Shown: positions 1 to 6,500 of the stretch, piece by piece | How positions within the stretch are numbered: position 1 is the first letter of the stretch | Layout of the letters: the number at the start of each line of letters is the position of its first letter | Translations under genes and position numbers: made by a program | The notes under the pieces: model-generated | What the model was told of the DNA's origin: nothing | Databases searched by the model: none | The model's input: the letters and a program-made list of their open reading frames with translations, nothing else | Assembly: GCF_900099765.1 (NCBI RefSeq) | Contig: NZ_FNDX01000025.1 | Span: 1 to 64,000 of the forward strand | Source: Paenibacillus typhae | Lineage (GTDB): Bacteria; Bacillota; Bacilli; Paenibacillales; Paenibacillaceae | DNA length: 64,000 nt | Direction: 5' to 3'

Positions 1-95
1 TGCGCAAGCATCCTAGCTACAAGAGTGGCTTGGCCCCTCTCTTGGTTGGACTTGCACCAACTAGATAATGCGTGCCTCTGGGCACGCCCCAAACA
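1..95 (-). mobile_element. possible 5' end of a group II intron, running off the left edge
   Basis: No gene is visible left of the rbgA terminator. Read on the minus strand the segment opens with the hairpin GTGCC-cag-GGCAC and continues with GTTGGTGCAAGTCCAAC and a purine-rich tract. This resembles the start of domain I of bacterial group II introns, which begin GUGYG and carry a TGGTGCAAGTCCA-like segment. Only about 90 nt lie in the window, so neither the maturase nor domains V/VI can be seen. An unrelated repeat is equally possible. Confidence 0.3.
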
Positions 96-96
96 C

Positions 97-126
97 AAAA
101 AAGCCACCCAATGAATTGGATGGCTC
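97..126 (-). terminator. rbgA transcription terminator
   Basis: On the minus strand AGCCATCCAAT pairs with ATTGGGTGGCT around a two-base loop, followed by six U. It lies 23 nt past the rbgA stop and ends the lepB-rbgA unit. Confidence 0.85.
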
Positions 127-148
127 TCATCACTTTTGTTCCTGCCTG

Positions 149-1009
149 TTATGGTGTCTCCAGCGTGAACGTCCCCAGCTTGCCGGCACGCAGCTCGTGC
201 AGGAGTGTCCGGGAGGCCTTCTCCAGATCGACACGGCCTCCGCTGATCAGACAGCCGCGCTTGCGTCCGACCGCTTCCATAACGGCCACAATCTCGTCCG
301 GATTTTCCGTGTCCTCAGGAAGCTTGTCAATGCCAAAGCGCTCCTGGAACCGGGAACCGTAATCCTTGATCAGATATTTTACCGCATAATAGGCGATGTC
401 CTCAACGTTGAGAACCTCTTCCTTAATCGCTCCTGTGATAGCCAGGCGGTAACCAACTTCCTGGTCCTCAAACTTGGGCCATAGAATCCCGGGCGTATCA
501 AGCAGCTCCAGGGTGCCGTCCGTCTTAATCCATTGCTGGCCCTTGGTCACGCCCGGACGGTCGCCGGTCAAGGCAATATTGCGTCCCGCCATCTTGTTGA
601 TCAGCGTCGATTTGCCGACATTCGGAATACCGACGATAAGCGCACGGTTCGCCCGCGGGTTCATGCCCTTGGCAATCTGCCGGTCAATCTTCTCTTTGAG
701 CAGCAGCTTGACCTGTTCGGGAATTTCCTTTATGCCGGTTCCTGTGGAAGCATCCACCGGATGGGCAACATGCCCCTCAGCCCTGAAATACGCCAGCCAT
801 TTACGTGTCGCTTCAGGATCGGCCAAATCGCTTTTGTTAAGAATAATCAGCCTTGGCTTATCCCGTAAAATATCGTCAATCATCGGATTGCGGCTGGAAA
901 GCGGCAGACGGGAATCGAGCAGCTCAATCGCAACATCAATCAGCTTCAGCTTATCTTCAATTTGCCGTCTTGCCTTCGTCATATGACCGGGAAACCATTG
1001 AATGGCCAT
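149..1009 (-). CDS. rbgA: ribosome biogenesis GTPase RbgA (YlqF)
   Basis: A circularly permuted GTPase needed for late 50S assembly, acting in the cytoplasm on pre-50S particles. The motifs appear in permuted order: NKSD (G4) at residues 58-61, GIPNVGKST (P-loop, G1) at 127-135 and DTPG (G3) at 171-174, followed by the C-terminal RNA-binding region. The 286-residue length is typical. I place the start at the ATG at 1009 (MAIQWFPGHM), because AAGGAGGTG sits seven bases upstream and the N-terminus then matches the family. A longer reading beginning right after the lepB stop has no ribosome site. It is the last gene after lepB and is followed by a strong terminator. Confidence 0.96.
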   Translation of the reverse strand: MAIQWFPGHMTKARRQIEDKLKLIDVAIELLDSRLPLSSRNPMIDDILRDKPRLIILNKSDLADPEATRKWLAYFRAEGHVAHPVDASTGTGIKEIPEQVKLLLKEKIDRQIAKGMNPRANRALIVGIPNVGKSTLINKMAGRNIALTGDRPGVTKGQQWIKTDGTLELLDTPGILWPKFEDQEVGYRLAITGAIKEEVLNVEDIAYYAVKYLIKDYGSRFQERFGIDKLPEDTENPDEIVAVMEAVGRKRGCLISGGRVDLEKASRTLLHELRAGKLGTFTLETP

Positions 1010-1045
1010 AGCCGTCACCTCCTTCTTGACTTTTGTCAGCATCAT

Positions 1046-1666
1046 TTAGTGGTTAATAATCGAAATATCCTGAATCGGCCAGAATATCAGATCCGCACGG
1101 CCGACAATATCACCAAGCGGCACGTAGCCGATCATCCGGCTGTCTGTACTGTCTGAACGGTTATCCCCCATTACAAACACATGCCCCTCAGGTACAGTAC
1201 CGTCCGGAACCTCTTCATTCGGGAAGTCCTTGTTATTATAAAGGGCGTTATTGGCATGTCTGGCGTCAATGGCCTCCTGAATATACGTTTCGTCCACCGG
1301 TTCGCCGTTAACAGTAACAACATCCCCTTCAACCTTTACCGTATCTCCGGCTACCGCAATAACGCGTTTAATAAAATCTCTGCCTTCGGAAGGCACATGG
1401 AATACAATAACCTCACCGCGCTGCGGAGAACGGATGTCGTATAAAATCTCATTCACAATGACCCGCTCACCTGTATGGAAATTCGGCTGCATCGAAGGCC
1501 CGTCCACAATAAACGGCTTGAACAACAGCCATCTGATCAGGACCACCAGAACCAGTGCAATCGCTATCGCCTTGATCCATTCCAGCACTTCATTTTTTTG
1601 CTTCTGGGGTGGCTGCCCGCCCGGGTCCACCGTTTCTCCTTGTCCCTGCTGTAAATCCTGCTGCAT
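1046..1666 (-). CDS. lepB: signal peptidase I
   Basis: Type I signal peptidase, which cleaves Sec and Tat signal peptides on the outer face of the membrane. It has a cytoplasmic Gln/Pro-rich N-tail (residues 1-29), one membrane segment at about 31-48, the nucleophile serine in DGPSMQP (Ser58) and the general-base lysine in FIKRVIA (Lys100), then the MGDNRSDSTDSR box E region. At 206 residues it has the short Gram-positive form with one N-terminal anchor. It lies directly upstream of rbgA. Its leader contains an elaborate hairpin with a U8 tract (1718-1780), so expression may depend on read-through or attenuation. Confidence 0.95.
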   Translation of the reverse strand: MQQDLQQGQGETVDPGGQPPQKQKNEVLEWIKAIAIALVLVVLIRWLLFKPFIVDGPSMQPNFHTGERVIVNEILYDIRSPQRGEVIVFHVPSEGRDFIKRVIAVAGDTVKVEGDVVTVNGEPVDETYIQEAIDARHANNALYNNKDFPNEEVPDGTVPEGHVFVMGDNRSDSTDSRMIGYVPLGDIVGRADLIFWPIQDISIINH

Positions 1667-1717
1667 AGTTCACCGTCCTCTCTTTATGCTACTCTCACCA
1701 TACCTCCAATATACAAC

Positions 1718-1780
1718 AAAAAAAACTTCTGCCAAAAACGCCTCCACGAATACTCCTTCAGGAGGCCTTTTCGGAAGAAG
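1718..1780 (-). terminator. second terminator or attenuator in the lepB leader
   Basis: On the minus strand an outer CTTCT/AGAAG stem encloses GCCTCC/GGAGGC and is followed by eight U. It sits about 50 nt before the lepB start and about 70 nt after the rplS terminator. It is either a tandem back-up terminator or an attenuator controlling lepB-rbgA. Confidence 0.6.
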
Positions 1781-1848
1781 CTGATCCTAAGGCATTTATG
1801 TTCAAGTCTGGCTTTGTATACAAGGGCCGGAGATGCCTGTAAGAATAA

Positions 1849-1880
1849 AGAAAAGGGCTTGAAATCAAGCCCCTTTCTTT
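1849..1880 (-). terminator. rplS terminator
   Basis: GGGGCTTG-attt-CAAGCCC with an extended A/U outer stem and a U-rich tail begins 11 nt past the rplS stop on the minus strand. Confidence 0.85.
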
Positions 1881-1890
1881 GCCGCTGATT

Positions 1891-2235
1891 CTAGCGACGG
1901 ATTTCTTTAATTCTTGCAGCTTTACCGCGAAGTTCACGCAGATAGTACAGTTTCGCACGGCGAACTTTACCACGACGAGCCACTTCAATTTTCTCGATCT
2001 TAGGCGAGTTGATTGGGAACGTTCTTTCCACACCAACACCGTAAGAGATTTTACGAACCGTAAAAGTCTCACTGATTCCACCGCCGCGACGTTTGATTAC
2101 AACGCCTTCGAACAACTGGATCCGTTCACGAGTTCCTTCGATAACTTTTACGTGCACCTTCAAAGTATCACCTGGACGAAAACTAGGGATATCTTTACGA
2201 AGTTGCTCTTGTGTAATAGCTTGTAGGATATTCAT
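1891..2235 (-). CDS. rplS: 50S ribosomal protein L19
   Basis: Ribosomal protein L19 (114 residues), which sits at the 30S-50S interface. The sequence shows the family pattern throughout: MNILQAITQEQLRKDIPSF, then DTLKVHVKVIEG, the FEGVVIKRRG loop, the VERTFPINSP segment and the basic RAKLYYLRELRGKAARIKE tail. The start has a clear AAGGAGG site. It is transcribed alone from its own sigma-A promoter through a structured leader and ends at its own terminator. In Bacillus it follows trmD closely, but here 3.4 kb separates them. Confidence 0.97.
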   Translation of the reverse strand: MNILQAITQEQLRKDIPSFRPGDTLKVHVKVIEGTRERIQLFEGVVIKRRGGGISETFTVRKISYGVGVERTFPINSPKIEKIEVARRGKVRRAKLYYLRELRGKAARIKEIRR

Positions 2236-2335
2236 TTAGGACTTCCTCCTTCCGTACAGGTGTTCATGCCTCTTCCGGAGAGACCCAAGCTCTCCCTCAT
2301 TATCCGCAGCGGACCACCGTATTCCACACAACAGA
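2236..2335 (-). ncRNA. rplS 5' leader, probable L19 autoregulatory leader RNA
   Basis: About 100 nt lie between the promoter and the rplS start. On the minus strand the leader contains TCCGC-TGCGGA and GAGAG-cttgggt-CTCTC hairpins and a GGCATGAACACC segment next to the ribosome site. Low-GC Gram-positives carry a known L19 leader family in this position that represses rplS. The assignment rests on position and hairpins, not on a covariance model match. Confidence 0.5.
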
Positions 2336-2339
2336 AATA

Positions 2340-2368
2340 ATATTATCATAAAAGATAGGCTTGTGCAA
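2340..2368 (-). promoter_or_regulatory. sigma-A promoter of rplS
   Basis: TTGCAC (2363-2368) and TAATAT (2340-2345) are separated by exactly 17 bp on the minus strand, upstream of the L19 leader. Confidence 0.8.
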
Positions 2369-2383
2369 TAGCGAGTTTTCAGG

Positions 2384-2671
2384 TTATAGCGGCATCATAT
2401 CCCGCTTCTTCGCTTTCACCTTGCAGTCTTTGCATAGTCCGACCACGCTTCCGTCATCCTGGGCATAAAAAATCAGCTTTCCGTTCTTTTTCCGGCACGA
2501 GGAACAGGGCTGTATGGCAGCACTCTGTTTAGCTTTGCGGTGTCTGTCCATGGATATAACATTGCTGGGCATGCCCTGCTTCGGGCTCTCCGGCTTGCTG
2601 CTGCGGCTCCGGGATCTGAAAGAAACAGCAACAATAACAAGCAATACCACAAAAACCGCTGCATATCCCAT
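2384..2671 (-). CDS. small membrane-anchored zinc-ribbon protein, function unknown
   Basis: A 95-residue protein of unrecognised function. It begins MGYAAVFVVLLVIVAVSF, one N-terminal membrane segment, followed by a basic Ser/Arg/Lys linker. A C-terminal knuckle-type zinc site is formed by CSSC and, about 20 residues later, CKDC. I choose the ATG at 2671 because AAGGGAG lies about 10 nt upstream and the membrane helix then starts at once. An in-frame start at 2755 would add a basic leader with no ribosome site. It is transcribed away from the DUF4097 lipoprotein gene. It could be an envelope-tethered RNA- or protein-binding factor, but nothing in the sequence proves this. Confidence 0.6.
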   Translation of the reverse strand: MGYAAVFVVLLVIVAVSFRSRSRSSKPESPKQGMPSNVISMDRHRKAKQSAAIQPCSSCRKKNGKLIFYAQDDGSVVGLCKDCKVKAKKRDMMPL

Positions 2672-2774
2672 TTGCTCATCCGCTCCCTTAACCTTTACTG
2701 ACTGCATGGTTGGCAATTTTCCTGCCGGCTGGCTCCGCTGCACTTGACAGTTCATCTTTTAGCTATTTTACCAT

Positions 2775-2819
2775 AAAAAAAGTCCGAGTTACAGTTGGTC
2801 TGACTGCCCCCCGACTTTA
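2775..2819 (-). terminator. terminator-like hairpin upstream of the zinc-ribbon gene
   Basis: On the minus strand AAAGTC...GACTTT encloses CAGT...ACTG and is followed by seven U, about 100 nt before the ATG at 2671. No minus-strand gene lies upstream, so it may be a leader attenuator rather than a simple terminator. Confidence 0.45.
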
Positions 2820-2923
2820 GTCCAGTGAGCAACCCGTCTGCGGCCCGTTCTTCAATTATTTACCATAATATATACTTATGACTATACATAAGCAAATCAG
2901 AGATTACACTAGGAGGGTTACCA

Positions 2924-3907
2924 TTGAGAAAAAAACATAACACAGCTATTATCGCTGCCGTTACCGTATTCTCGCTTGTTCTGCTTGCCGGCTGCCGTGA
3001 GCTTCCGGGCAAGGAAGCTGCTGACCAGCAGCTCGAAGAGCGCTTATCCGGCAGCAGCAGCGCAGGGTTTCTTGAATCACTAAGTCTGGACGCCGGCGTG
3101 GCTGCAGAGGATCTTGGCAGGGAGATTGCCGAGGCTGCAGACGATATGCATGACGCTGTTAAGGAAACTGCAGCAGAAGCGGCGGAACAGATTAATGAGA
3201 ACAGCCTGAGGCAGGAGCTTACCACCTCGCTGACAGCGGGCGGGTCTACCAGACTCCAGCTGGACAATGCCGTGGGCAAGATTGAGCTTATTTCCGGTAA
3301 GGGCGACATCCTTACTGTATCCGCAACCCTCATCGCGCATAATCCGCTTACCCGGGATACAGACCGCAAAATTCTGGACAACGCCGAGGTTTCAATCGAA
3401 AATAAAAGCGGCAGCCTGACCGTCTCCGCTCATCCCAAAGAGAATCCTGACAAAAGCCTCTGGACATGGGCACAAAAAGAATACGGCCACTCCGATTTCA
3501 GCATCAATTATGTAATTGAGGTTCCTGAAACGGTCACAGCCTATGATATTGCCAATAACGTCGGCTCCATAGAGCTAACAGGCCTTGAAGGCGGCTTTGA
3601 TATTACCAGTGATGTCGGTACCATCACCCTGAAGGATGCGGTAATTACCGGCAAATCCAAAGTGCAATCCGAAACGGGAAGCATTGTACTGGACCTTGAG
3701 GGAATGGACAGCGGCAGCAGCCTTACAGCCAGCAGCACAATCGGTGCCATCAAAACCAGTCTCTCCGGCGGTTTGAACTGCACGGTTAAAGCTGACAGCG
3801 AGCTTGGAGCCATTAACGGAGTAACGGACGGCAGGCAGGATTACAACGGGGGCGGGCCCATACTCTCACTCTCTACGGAAATCGGAGCCATCTCTGTTCA
3901 GCAGTAG
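2924..3907 (+). CDS. lipoprotein with DUF4097-type beta-helix domain
   Basis: A 327-residue exported lipoprotein. The TTG start has AGGAGGG six bases upstream. The signal peptide ends in the lipobox LLAGC, with the lipidated cysteine at about residue 24. Residues 30-95 are Ala/Glu-rich and probably helical. The rest is a repeated beta pattern with short Gly-turn-Ile-x-Leu units (VGKIELISGKGD, VGSIELTGLEGG, VGTITLKDA, IGAIKTSLSGG, LGAINGVT, IGAISVQQ), typical of DUF4097 adhesin-like single-stranded helices. Such proteins often sit in envelope-stress loci, but no sensor or sigma factor lies next to it here. It ends at a bidirectional terminator. Confidence 0.75.
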   Translation: MRKKHNTAIIAAVTVFSLVLLAGCRELPGKEAADQQLEERLSGSSSAGFLESLSLDAGVAAEDLGREIAEAADDMHDAVKETAAEAAEQINENSLRQELTTSLTAGGSTRLQLDNAVGKIELISGKGDILTVSATLIAHNPLTRDTDRKILDNAEVSIENKSGSLTVSAHPKENPDKSLWTWAQKEYGHSDFSINYVIEVPETVTAYDIANNVGSIELTGLEGGFDITSDVGTITLKDAVITGKSKVQSETGSIVLDLEGMDSGSSLTASSTIGAIKTSLSGGLNCTVKADSELGAINGVTDGRQDYNGGGPILSLSTEIGAISVQQ

Positions 3908-3948
3908 CCAGTATAGTCAGTTACCTGTTCATTCATTCGTTATGTATT

Positions 3949-3993
3949 AAAAAAGCGGGCTGTCCCGGGTATACCGGGAAGTCCGCTTTTTTG
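3949..3993. terminator. bidirectional terminator
   Basis: AAAAAAGCGGgCT...AGtCCGCTTTTTT with an inner CCCGG/CCGGG stem. U runs on both strands serve the converging genes ending at 3907 and 3997. Confidence 0.85.
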
Positions 3994-3996
3994 ACG

Positions 3997-4245
3997 TCAG
4001 ATCAGCGCAATGGCCAGCAGTGTGAACAGGCTCAGGGTTAAAATCTCGCTGCCATAGCCGTAATATCCGCCGTAATAGCTTCCGGGATAAAAGGCCGACG
4101 TTTTCATCCGCCCGTTACCCTTTGTTTTCAGATACACATTATTCCGGTCAACATCGACGATGATGCCTTCATGCTTCTTTCCGTCTGTTGTCAAGATACG
4201 CACCCTTTTGTTTTTGCAGTACAGACAATTGTAATAAGCTTCCAC
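3997..4245 (-). CDS. small Sm-like (LSm-type) protein with hydrophobic tail, paralogue of 15228-15590
   Basis: An 82-residue protein. The GTG start at 4245 has GGAGGG eight bases upstream. The core CKNKRVRILTTDGKKHEGII followed by DVDRNNVYLKT has the beta1-beta2-beta3 cadence of Sm-like folds, with Gly and Asp at the turns. A Tyr/Gly-rich linker (YYGGYYGYG) and a hydrophobic end, LFTLLAIALI, follow. The protein at 15228-15590 has the same plan: KVKVQTLDGMTHEGII, a Pro/Tyr/Gly linker and a FELLAISLI end. I infer a small paralogous family, perhaps membrane- or spore-associated. No function is established from the sequence. Confidence 0.6.
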   Translation of the reverse strand: MEAYYNCLYCKNKRVRILTTDGKKHEGIIVDVDRNNVYLKTKGNGRMKTSAFYPGSYYGGYYGYGSEILTLSLFTLLAIALI

Positions 4246-4499
4246 CAGAGTATCCCTCCTCCTTCGTTTGCTGTATTTTATGAGGGACGTGATATTGCGG
4301 CAACGGCAGGGGTACAGGTATACGGTAGGAGGCAGCTTTTTTTTGAGAATCGCACGACAAAGTGAATTTATTGTGAAATAAAGTACTTGTGAACAAAGTG
4401 TGTCCTTTTCTGCAGAAAAGGTTTATAATTATTACAAATAGTAAAACGCTTACGGACTTGTACATCTACTATTATAACGACTTTGAGGAGGCAGGAATC

Positions 4500-4688
4500 A
4501 TGAGCACAGCAAGCAAAAAATTTATGAATGAAGGGGTCCTCCGGATCGCCATCTTCATCATGTTCGCGTCCCTCACTTATAGCGTGCGGAATTACACCTG
4601 GGCCATTGTTGCCTTGCTGGTTGTGGGAACCTATTCACTGGTTACCGGCATTATTCAGCTGAGACGCAGCCGGCATACAATAGAGTAG
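4500..4688 (+). CDS. small two-helix membrane protein, function unknown
   Basis: A 62-residue protein beginning MSTASKKFMNEG with GAGGAGG nine bases upstream of the ATG at 4500. Two hydrophobic segments, about residues 12-25 (LRIAIFIMFASLTY) and 30-50 (TWAIVALLVVGTYSLVTGII), are followed by a basic tail LRRSRHTIE. An upstream in-frame ATG at 4389 would add a stretch without a ribosome site, so I use the shorter form. No family recognised. Confidence 0.6.
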   Translation: MSTASKKFMNEGVLRIAIFIMFASLTYSVRNYTWAIVALLVVGTYSLVTGIIQLRRSRHTIE

Positions 4689-4707
4689 CCGGACATTTTA
4701 CAACGCC

Positions 4708-4753
4708 AAAAACCGCTTCCTCAGGACTTATCATCCTGCAGAAGCGGTTTTTT
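4708..4753. terminator. bidirectional terminator between membrane protein gene and tRNA-Pro
   Basis: AAAAACCGCTTC pairs with GAAGCGGTTTTTT, 12 bp, with an additional CAGGA/TCCTG inner stem. It terminates the + gene ending at 4688 and the minus-strand tRNA. Confidence 0.9.
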
Positions 4754-4754
4754 A

Positions 4755-4828
4755 TCGGAGTAACAGGATTTGAACCTGCGGCCTCACCCACCCCAAGGGT
4801 GCGCGCTACCAGACTGCGCTATACCCCG
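4755..4828 (-). tRNA. tRNA-Pro (anticodon GGG)
   Basis: A 74-nt cloverleaf on the minus strand. The acceptor stem CGGGGTA pairs with TACTCCG (one G-U). The D-arm has GCGC...GCGC, the anticodon stem CACCC/GGGTG carries loop TTGGGGT with anticodon GGG, and the T-arm is CAGG-TTCAAAT-CCTG. Discriminator base is A and CCA is not encoded. It stands alone, directly upstream of a terminator. Confidence 0.95.
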
Positions 4829-4934
4829 GCGACTTTCTTCACCTGTATTTATATATACTCCAGAGAGGGTTTTCATTCAAGAAAAATTTTCTTTTTCTGC
4901 AAAAATATTATTTGAAATTATTGTTTAAATTTTA

Positions 4935-4963
4935 TAGATTTTCAGATTGGGCTGTGCTATACT
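4935..4963 (+). promoter_or_regulatory. extended -10 promoter of the ncRNA at 4970-5126
   Basis: TATACT at 4958-4963 is preceded by TG one base upstream (TGcTATACT), the extended -10 form. A weak -35 (TAGATT, 4935-4940) lies 17 bp away. The surrounding DNA is strongly AT-rich. Confidence 0.65.
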
Positions 4964-4969
4964 CTTGTC

Positions 4970-5126
4970 ACAAGGAAAGGAGGTGCGTTCACATCTATCA
5001 TGATATGCTGAACGTATCCCTTACCCGGACCAACGGCTGATCAGCTTAGCCTTGGTGGCGCGGGATACGGATCACAGTTTTACAAAGCGCCTCGGGTAGA
5101 GAGACCGTCTTCGGACGGTCTTTTTT
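4970..5126 (+). ncRNA. candidate structured small RNA with three-way junction
   Basis: No convincing ORF is present, but a promoter leads directly into a well-paired RNA and a strong terminator. Helix P1 is GAGGTGC (4980-4986) with GCGCCTC (5087-5093). P2, GTTCA/TGAAC (4987-4991 with 5009-5013), starts on the next base. P3, GTATCCC/GGGATAC (5014-5020 with 5062-5068), starts directly after P2, so the helices can stack. P4 inside P3 is CCAAcGGCT with AGCCTTGG. The 3' end is GACCGTC-UUCG-GACGGTC followed by U6. P1 also covers the only AAGGAGG-like site. I cannot match it to a known family; 6S, SRP and tmRNA do not fit in size or layout. Confidence 0.6.
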
Positions 5127-5157
5127 ATGTTTTTCGTGGTTATCCTCGAACCAGAAC

Positions 5158-5207
5158 AAAAAAAACTTTAAAGCTGCACCCGCCGGGTACGTCTTTAAAG
5201 TTTTTTT
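5158..5207. terminator. bidirectional terminator
   Basis: AAAAACTTTAAAG pairs with CTTTAAAGTTTTT around an inner CCCG/CGGG stem. It lies 3' of the micro-ORF at 5250-5378 on the minus strand. Confidence 0.8.
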
Positions 5208-5249
5208 GATAAACCCCGTCCTGCCCTATTCAACCTGTCACCAGGTTAT

Positions 5250-5378
5250 TTAAATGGAGAATTTCGATTTACGGTTTGTATAAAACTCAATAATATCGTT
5301 AACGGTGCGGAGCGGCTCCGCTTCCTTGTGGACAGTGTCCACGTCAGGCTTGAGTGGTTCATGCGTATTCGTAGTCAC
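5250..5378 (-). CDS. 42-residue microprotein, function unknown
   Basis: A GTG-initiated ORF of 42 codons (MTTNTHEPLKPDVDTVHKEA, then a segment ending FYTNRKSKFSI) with AAAGGA about 10 nt upstream and a strong terminator 43 nt past the stop. The N-half is acidic/polar; the C-half VNDIIEFYTNRK is probably a short helix with a basic end. It lies between the candidate ncRNA and trmD. No family recognised; the ribosome site plus dedicated terminator are the reasons to call it. Confidence 0.5.
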   Translation of the reverse strand: MTTNTHEPLKPDVDTVHKEAEPLRTVNDIIEFYTNRKSKFSI

Positions 5379-5486
5379 TAGTGTTCATTCCTTTCAATAG
5401 TTAAACTGCTGCTGTAAGAGTTGTGTACTGCGGCACCTCTATTTATTACCCTAAAATAAGGATGGCAACGCACATTTGCTCGCATT

Positions 5487-5561
5487 TTATTGTGAAGCTT
5501 CTGTGTCTGCTCTCGCAGGTCTGAATCTGATCCGCTGAGATGTATATACCCGTTTGGACAT
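5487..5561 (-). CDS. possible 24-residue basic peptide
   Basis: MSKRVYTSQRIRFRPARADT plus four more residues, starting at the ATG at 5561 with GAGGAGG 11 nt upstream. The peptide is strongly basic. A 15-bp near-palindrome lies just upstream at 5580-5594. A longer reading would start inside the ribosome site itself and is less likely. Translation is unproven. Confidence 0.3.
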   Translation of the reverse strand: MSKRVYTSQRIRFRPARADTEASQ

Positions 5562-5579
5562 AACAAAAAACGCCTCCTC

Positions 5580-5594
5580 AACGTAATATACGTT
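5580..5594. promoter_or_regulatory. palindromic operator-like site
   Basis: AACGTAATATACGTT is a near-perfect palindrome in the gap between trmD and the micro-ORF at 5487-5561. A small dimeric repressor could bind it. The regulator is unknown. Confidence 0.3.
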
Positions 5595-5633
5595 AAACAG
5601 ACGTTAGATATGACTACTTTTGCAAAAATATGC

Positions 5634-6500
5634 TTATGCCTTTCCTTGATGCTGCTGCTTCAGTACCTCCAGCGTCTTCTTGTCCTTCGCCGTAAGCTCA
5701 GCCGTCTCCAGCAAATCGGGTCTGCGCTCCAGCGTGCGCTTGAGCGCCTGCTCCCGCCGCCACAGCTCAATATTGGCATGATGGCCGCTCAGCAGCATAT
5801 CCGGTACCTTCCAGCCGCGGAATTCGGCAGGCCGTGTATAATGCGGATACTCCAGCAGTCCGGTGCTAAATGAATCTGTAATAGCCGAAGTCTCATTACC
5901 GAGCGCTCCCGGCTGCAGCCGTACCACAGAATCAATAACCGTCAGCGCCGGCAGTTCTCCCCCTGTCAGCACATAATCCCCGATGGACAGCTCATCGGTC
6001 ACCAGATGTTCTCTGATCCGTTCGTCATAGCCCTCGTAATGGCCGCAGATGAAGATCAGATGCTGCTCCTTGGCCAGCTCCTCGGCGATTTGCTGGTTGT
6101 ACATTTTCCCTTGCGGGCACATGAGAATTATCCGCGGCTTAACCGGCGCAGCAGTAACCTCAGAAGCTTCAGCCAGTTCTTCGGCAGCCTGAACTGCCCC
6201 TGTTGCACCGCCAGCTTCTGCTGCAGCTGCTTCTTCGGCCCGTACAGATTCTGACGTAACCGGAGGAATGCCCAGCACATGCTCCACCGCTGCAAAGATC
6301 GGGTCCGGCTTCAGCACCATTCCCCCACCTCCGCCGTATGGCGTATCATCCACCGTATTATGCTTGTTGCCCGAGAAGTCACGGAAATTGACCGCATTCA
6401 GGGAAACGATGCCTTTGTCGCGTGCCTTGCCCAGAATGCTTGTGCTGAACACGCCCTCACACATTTCCGGGAAAAGCGTCAGCACATCGATCCGCATCAT
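5634..6500 (-). CDS. trmD: tRNA (guanine37-N1)-methyltransferase TrmD, with Ala/Glu-rich insertion
   Basis: Methylates G37 of tRNAs such as Leu, Pro and Arg using S-adenosylmethionine; a knotted SPOUT dimer in the cytoplasm. The sequence shows MRIDVLTLFPEM, the GGGGGMVLKPDPIF segment, GHYEGYDERI and LSIGDYVLTGGE in the knot, and the C-terminal LLSGHHANIELWRREQ domain. It is 288 residues, about 40 longer than usual. The excess is an Ala/Glu-rich insert at about 78-118 (EEAAAAEAGG and similar) between the DPIFAAVEH helix and the RIILM strand. The ATG overlaps the rimM stop (ATGA), showing coupling. Confidence 0.95.
   Translation of the reverse strand: MMRIDVLTLFPEMCEGVFSTSILGKARDKGIVSLNAVNFRDFSGNKHNTVDDTPYGGGGGMVLKPDPIFAAVEHVLGIPPVTSESVRAEEAAAAEAGGATGAVQAAEELAEASEVTAAPVKPRIILMCPQGKMYNQQIAEELAKEQHLIFICGHYEGYDERIREHLVTDELSIGDYVLTGGELPALTVIDSVVRLQPGALGNETSAITDSFSTGLLEYPHYTRPAEFRGWKVPDMLLSGHHANIELWRREQALKRTLERRPDLLETAELTAKDKKTLEVLKQQHQGKA

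Noticed and set aside
4970..5126. 6S RNA, SRP RNA or tmRNA
   Set aside because: Length and layout differ: no central bubble on a long rod, no GGAGGAA-type SRP loop, no tRNA-like ends.
5378..5581. 67-codon minus-strand frame downstream of trmD
   Set aside because: Its start codon lies inside the GAGGAGG ribosome site, and the shorter frame at 5487-5561 uses that site at good spacing; no domain seen.
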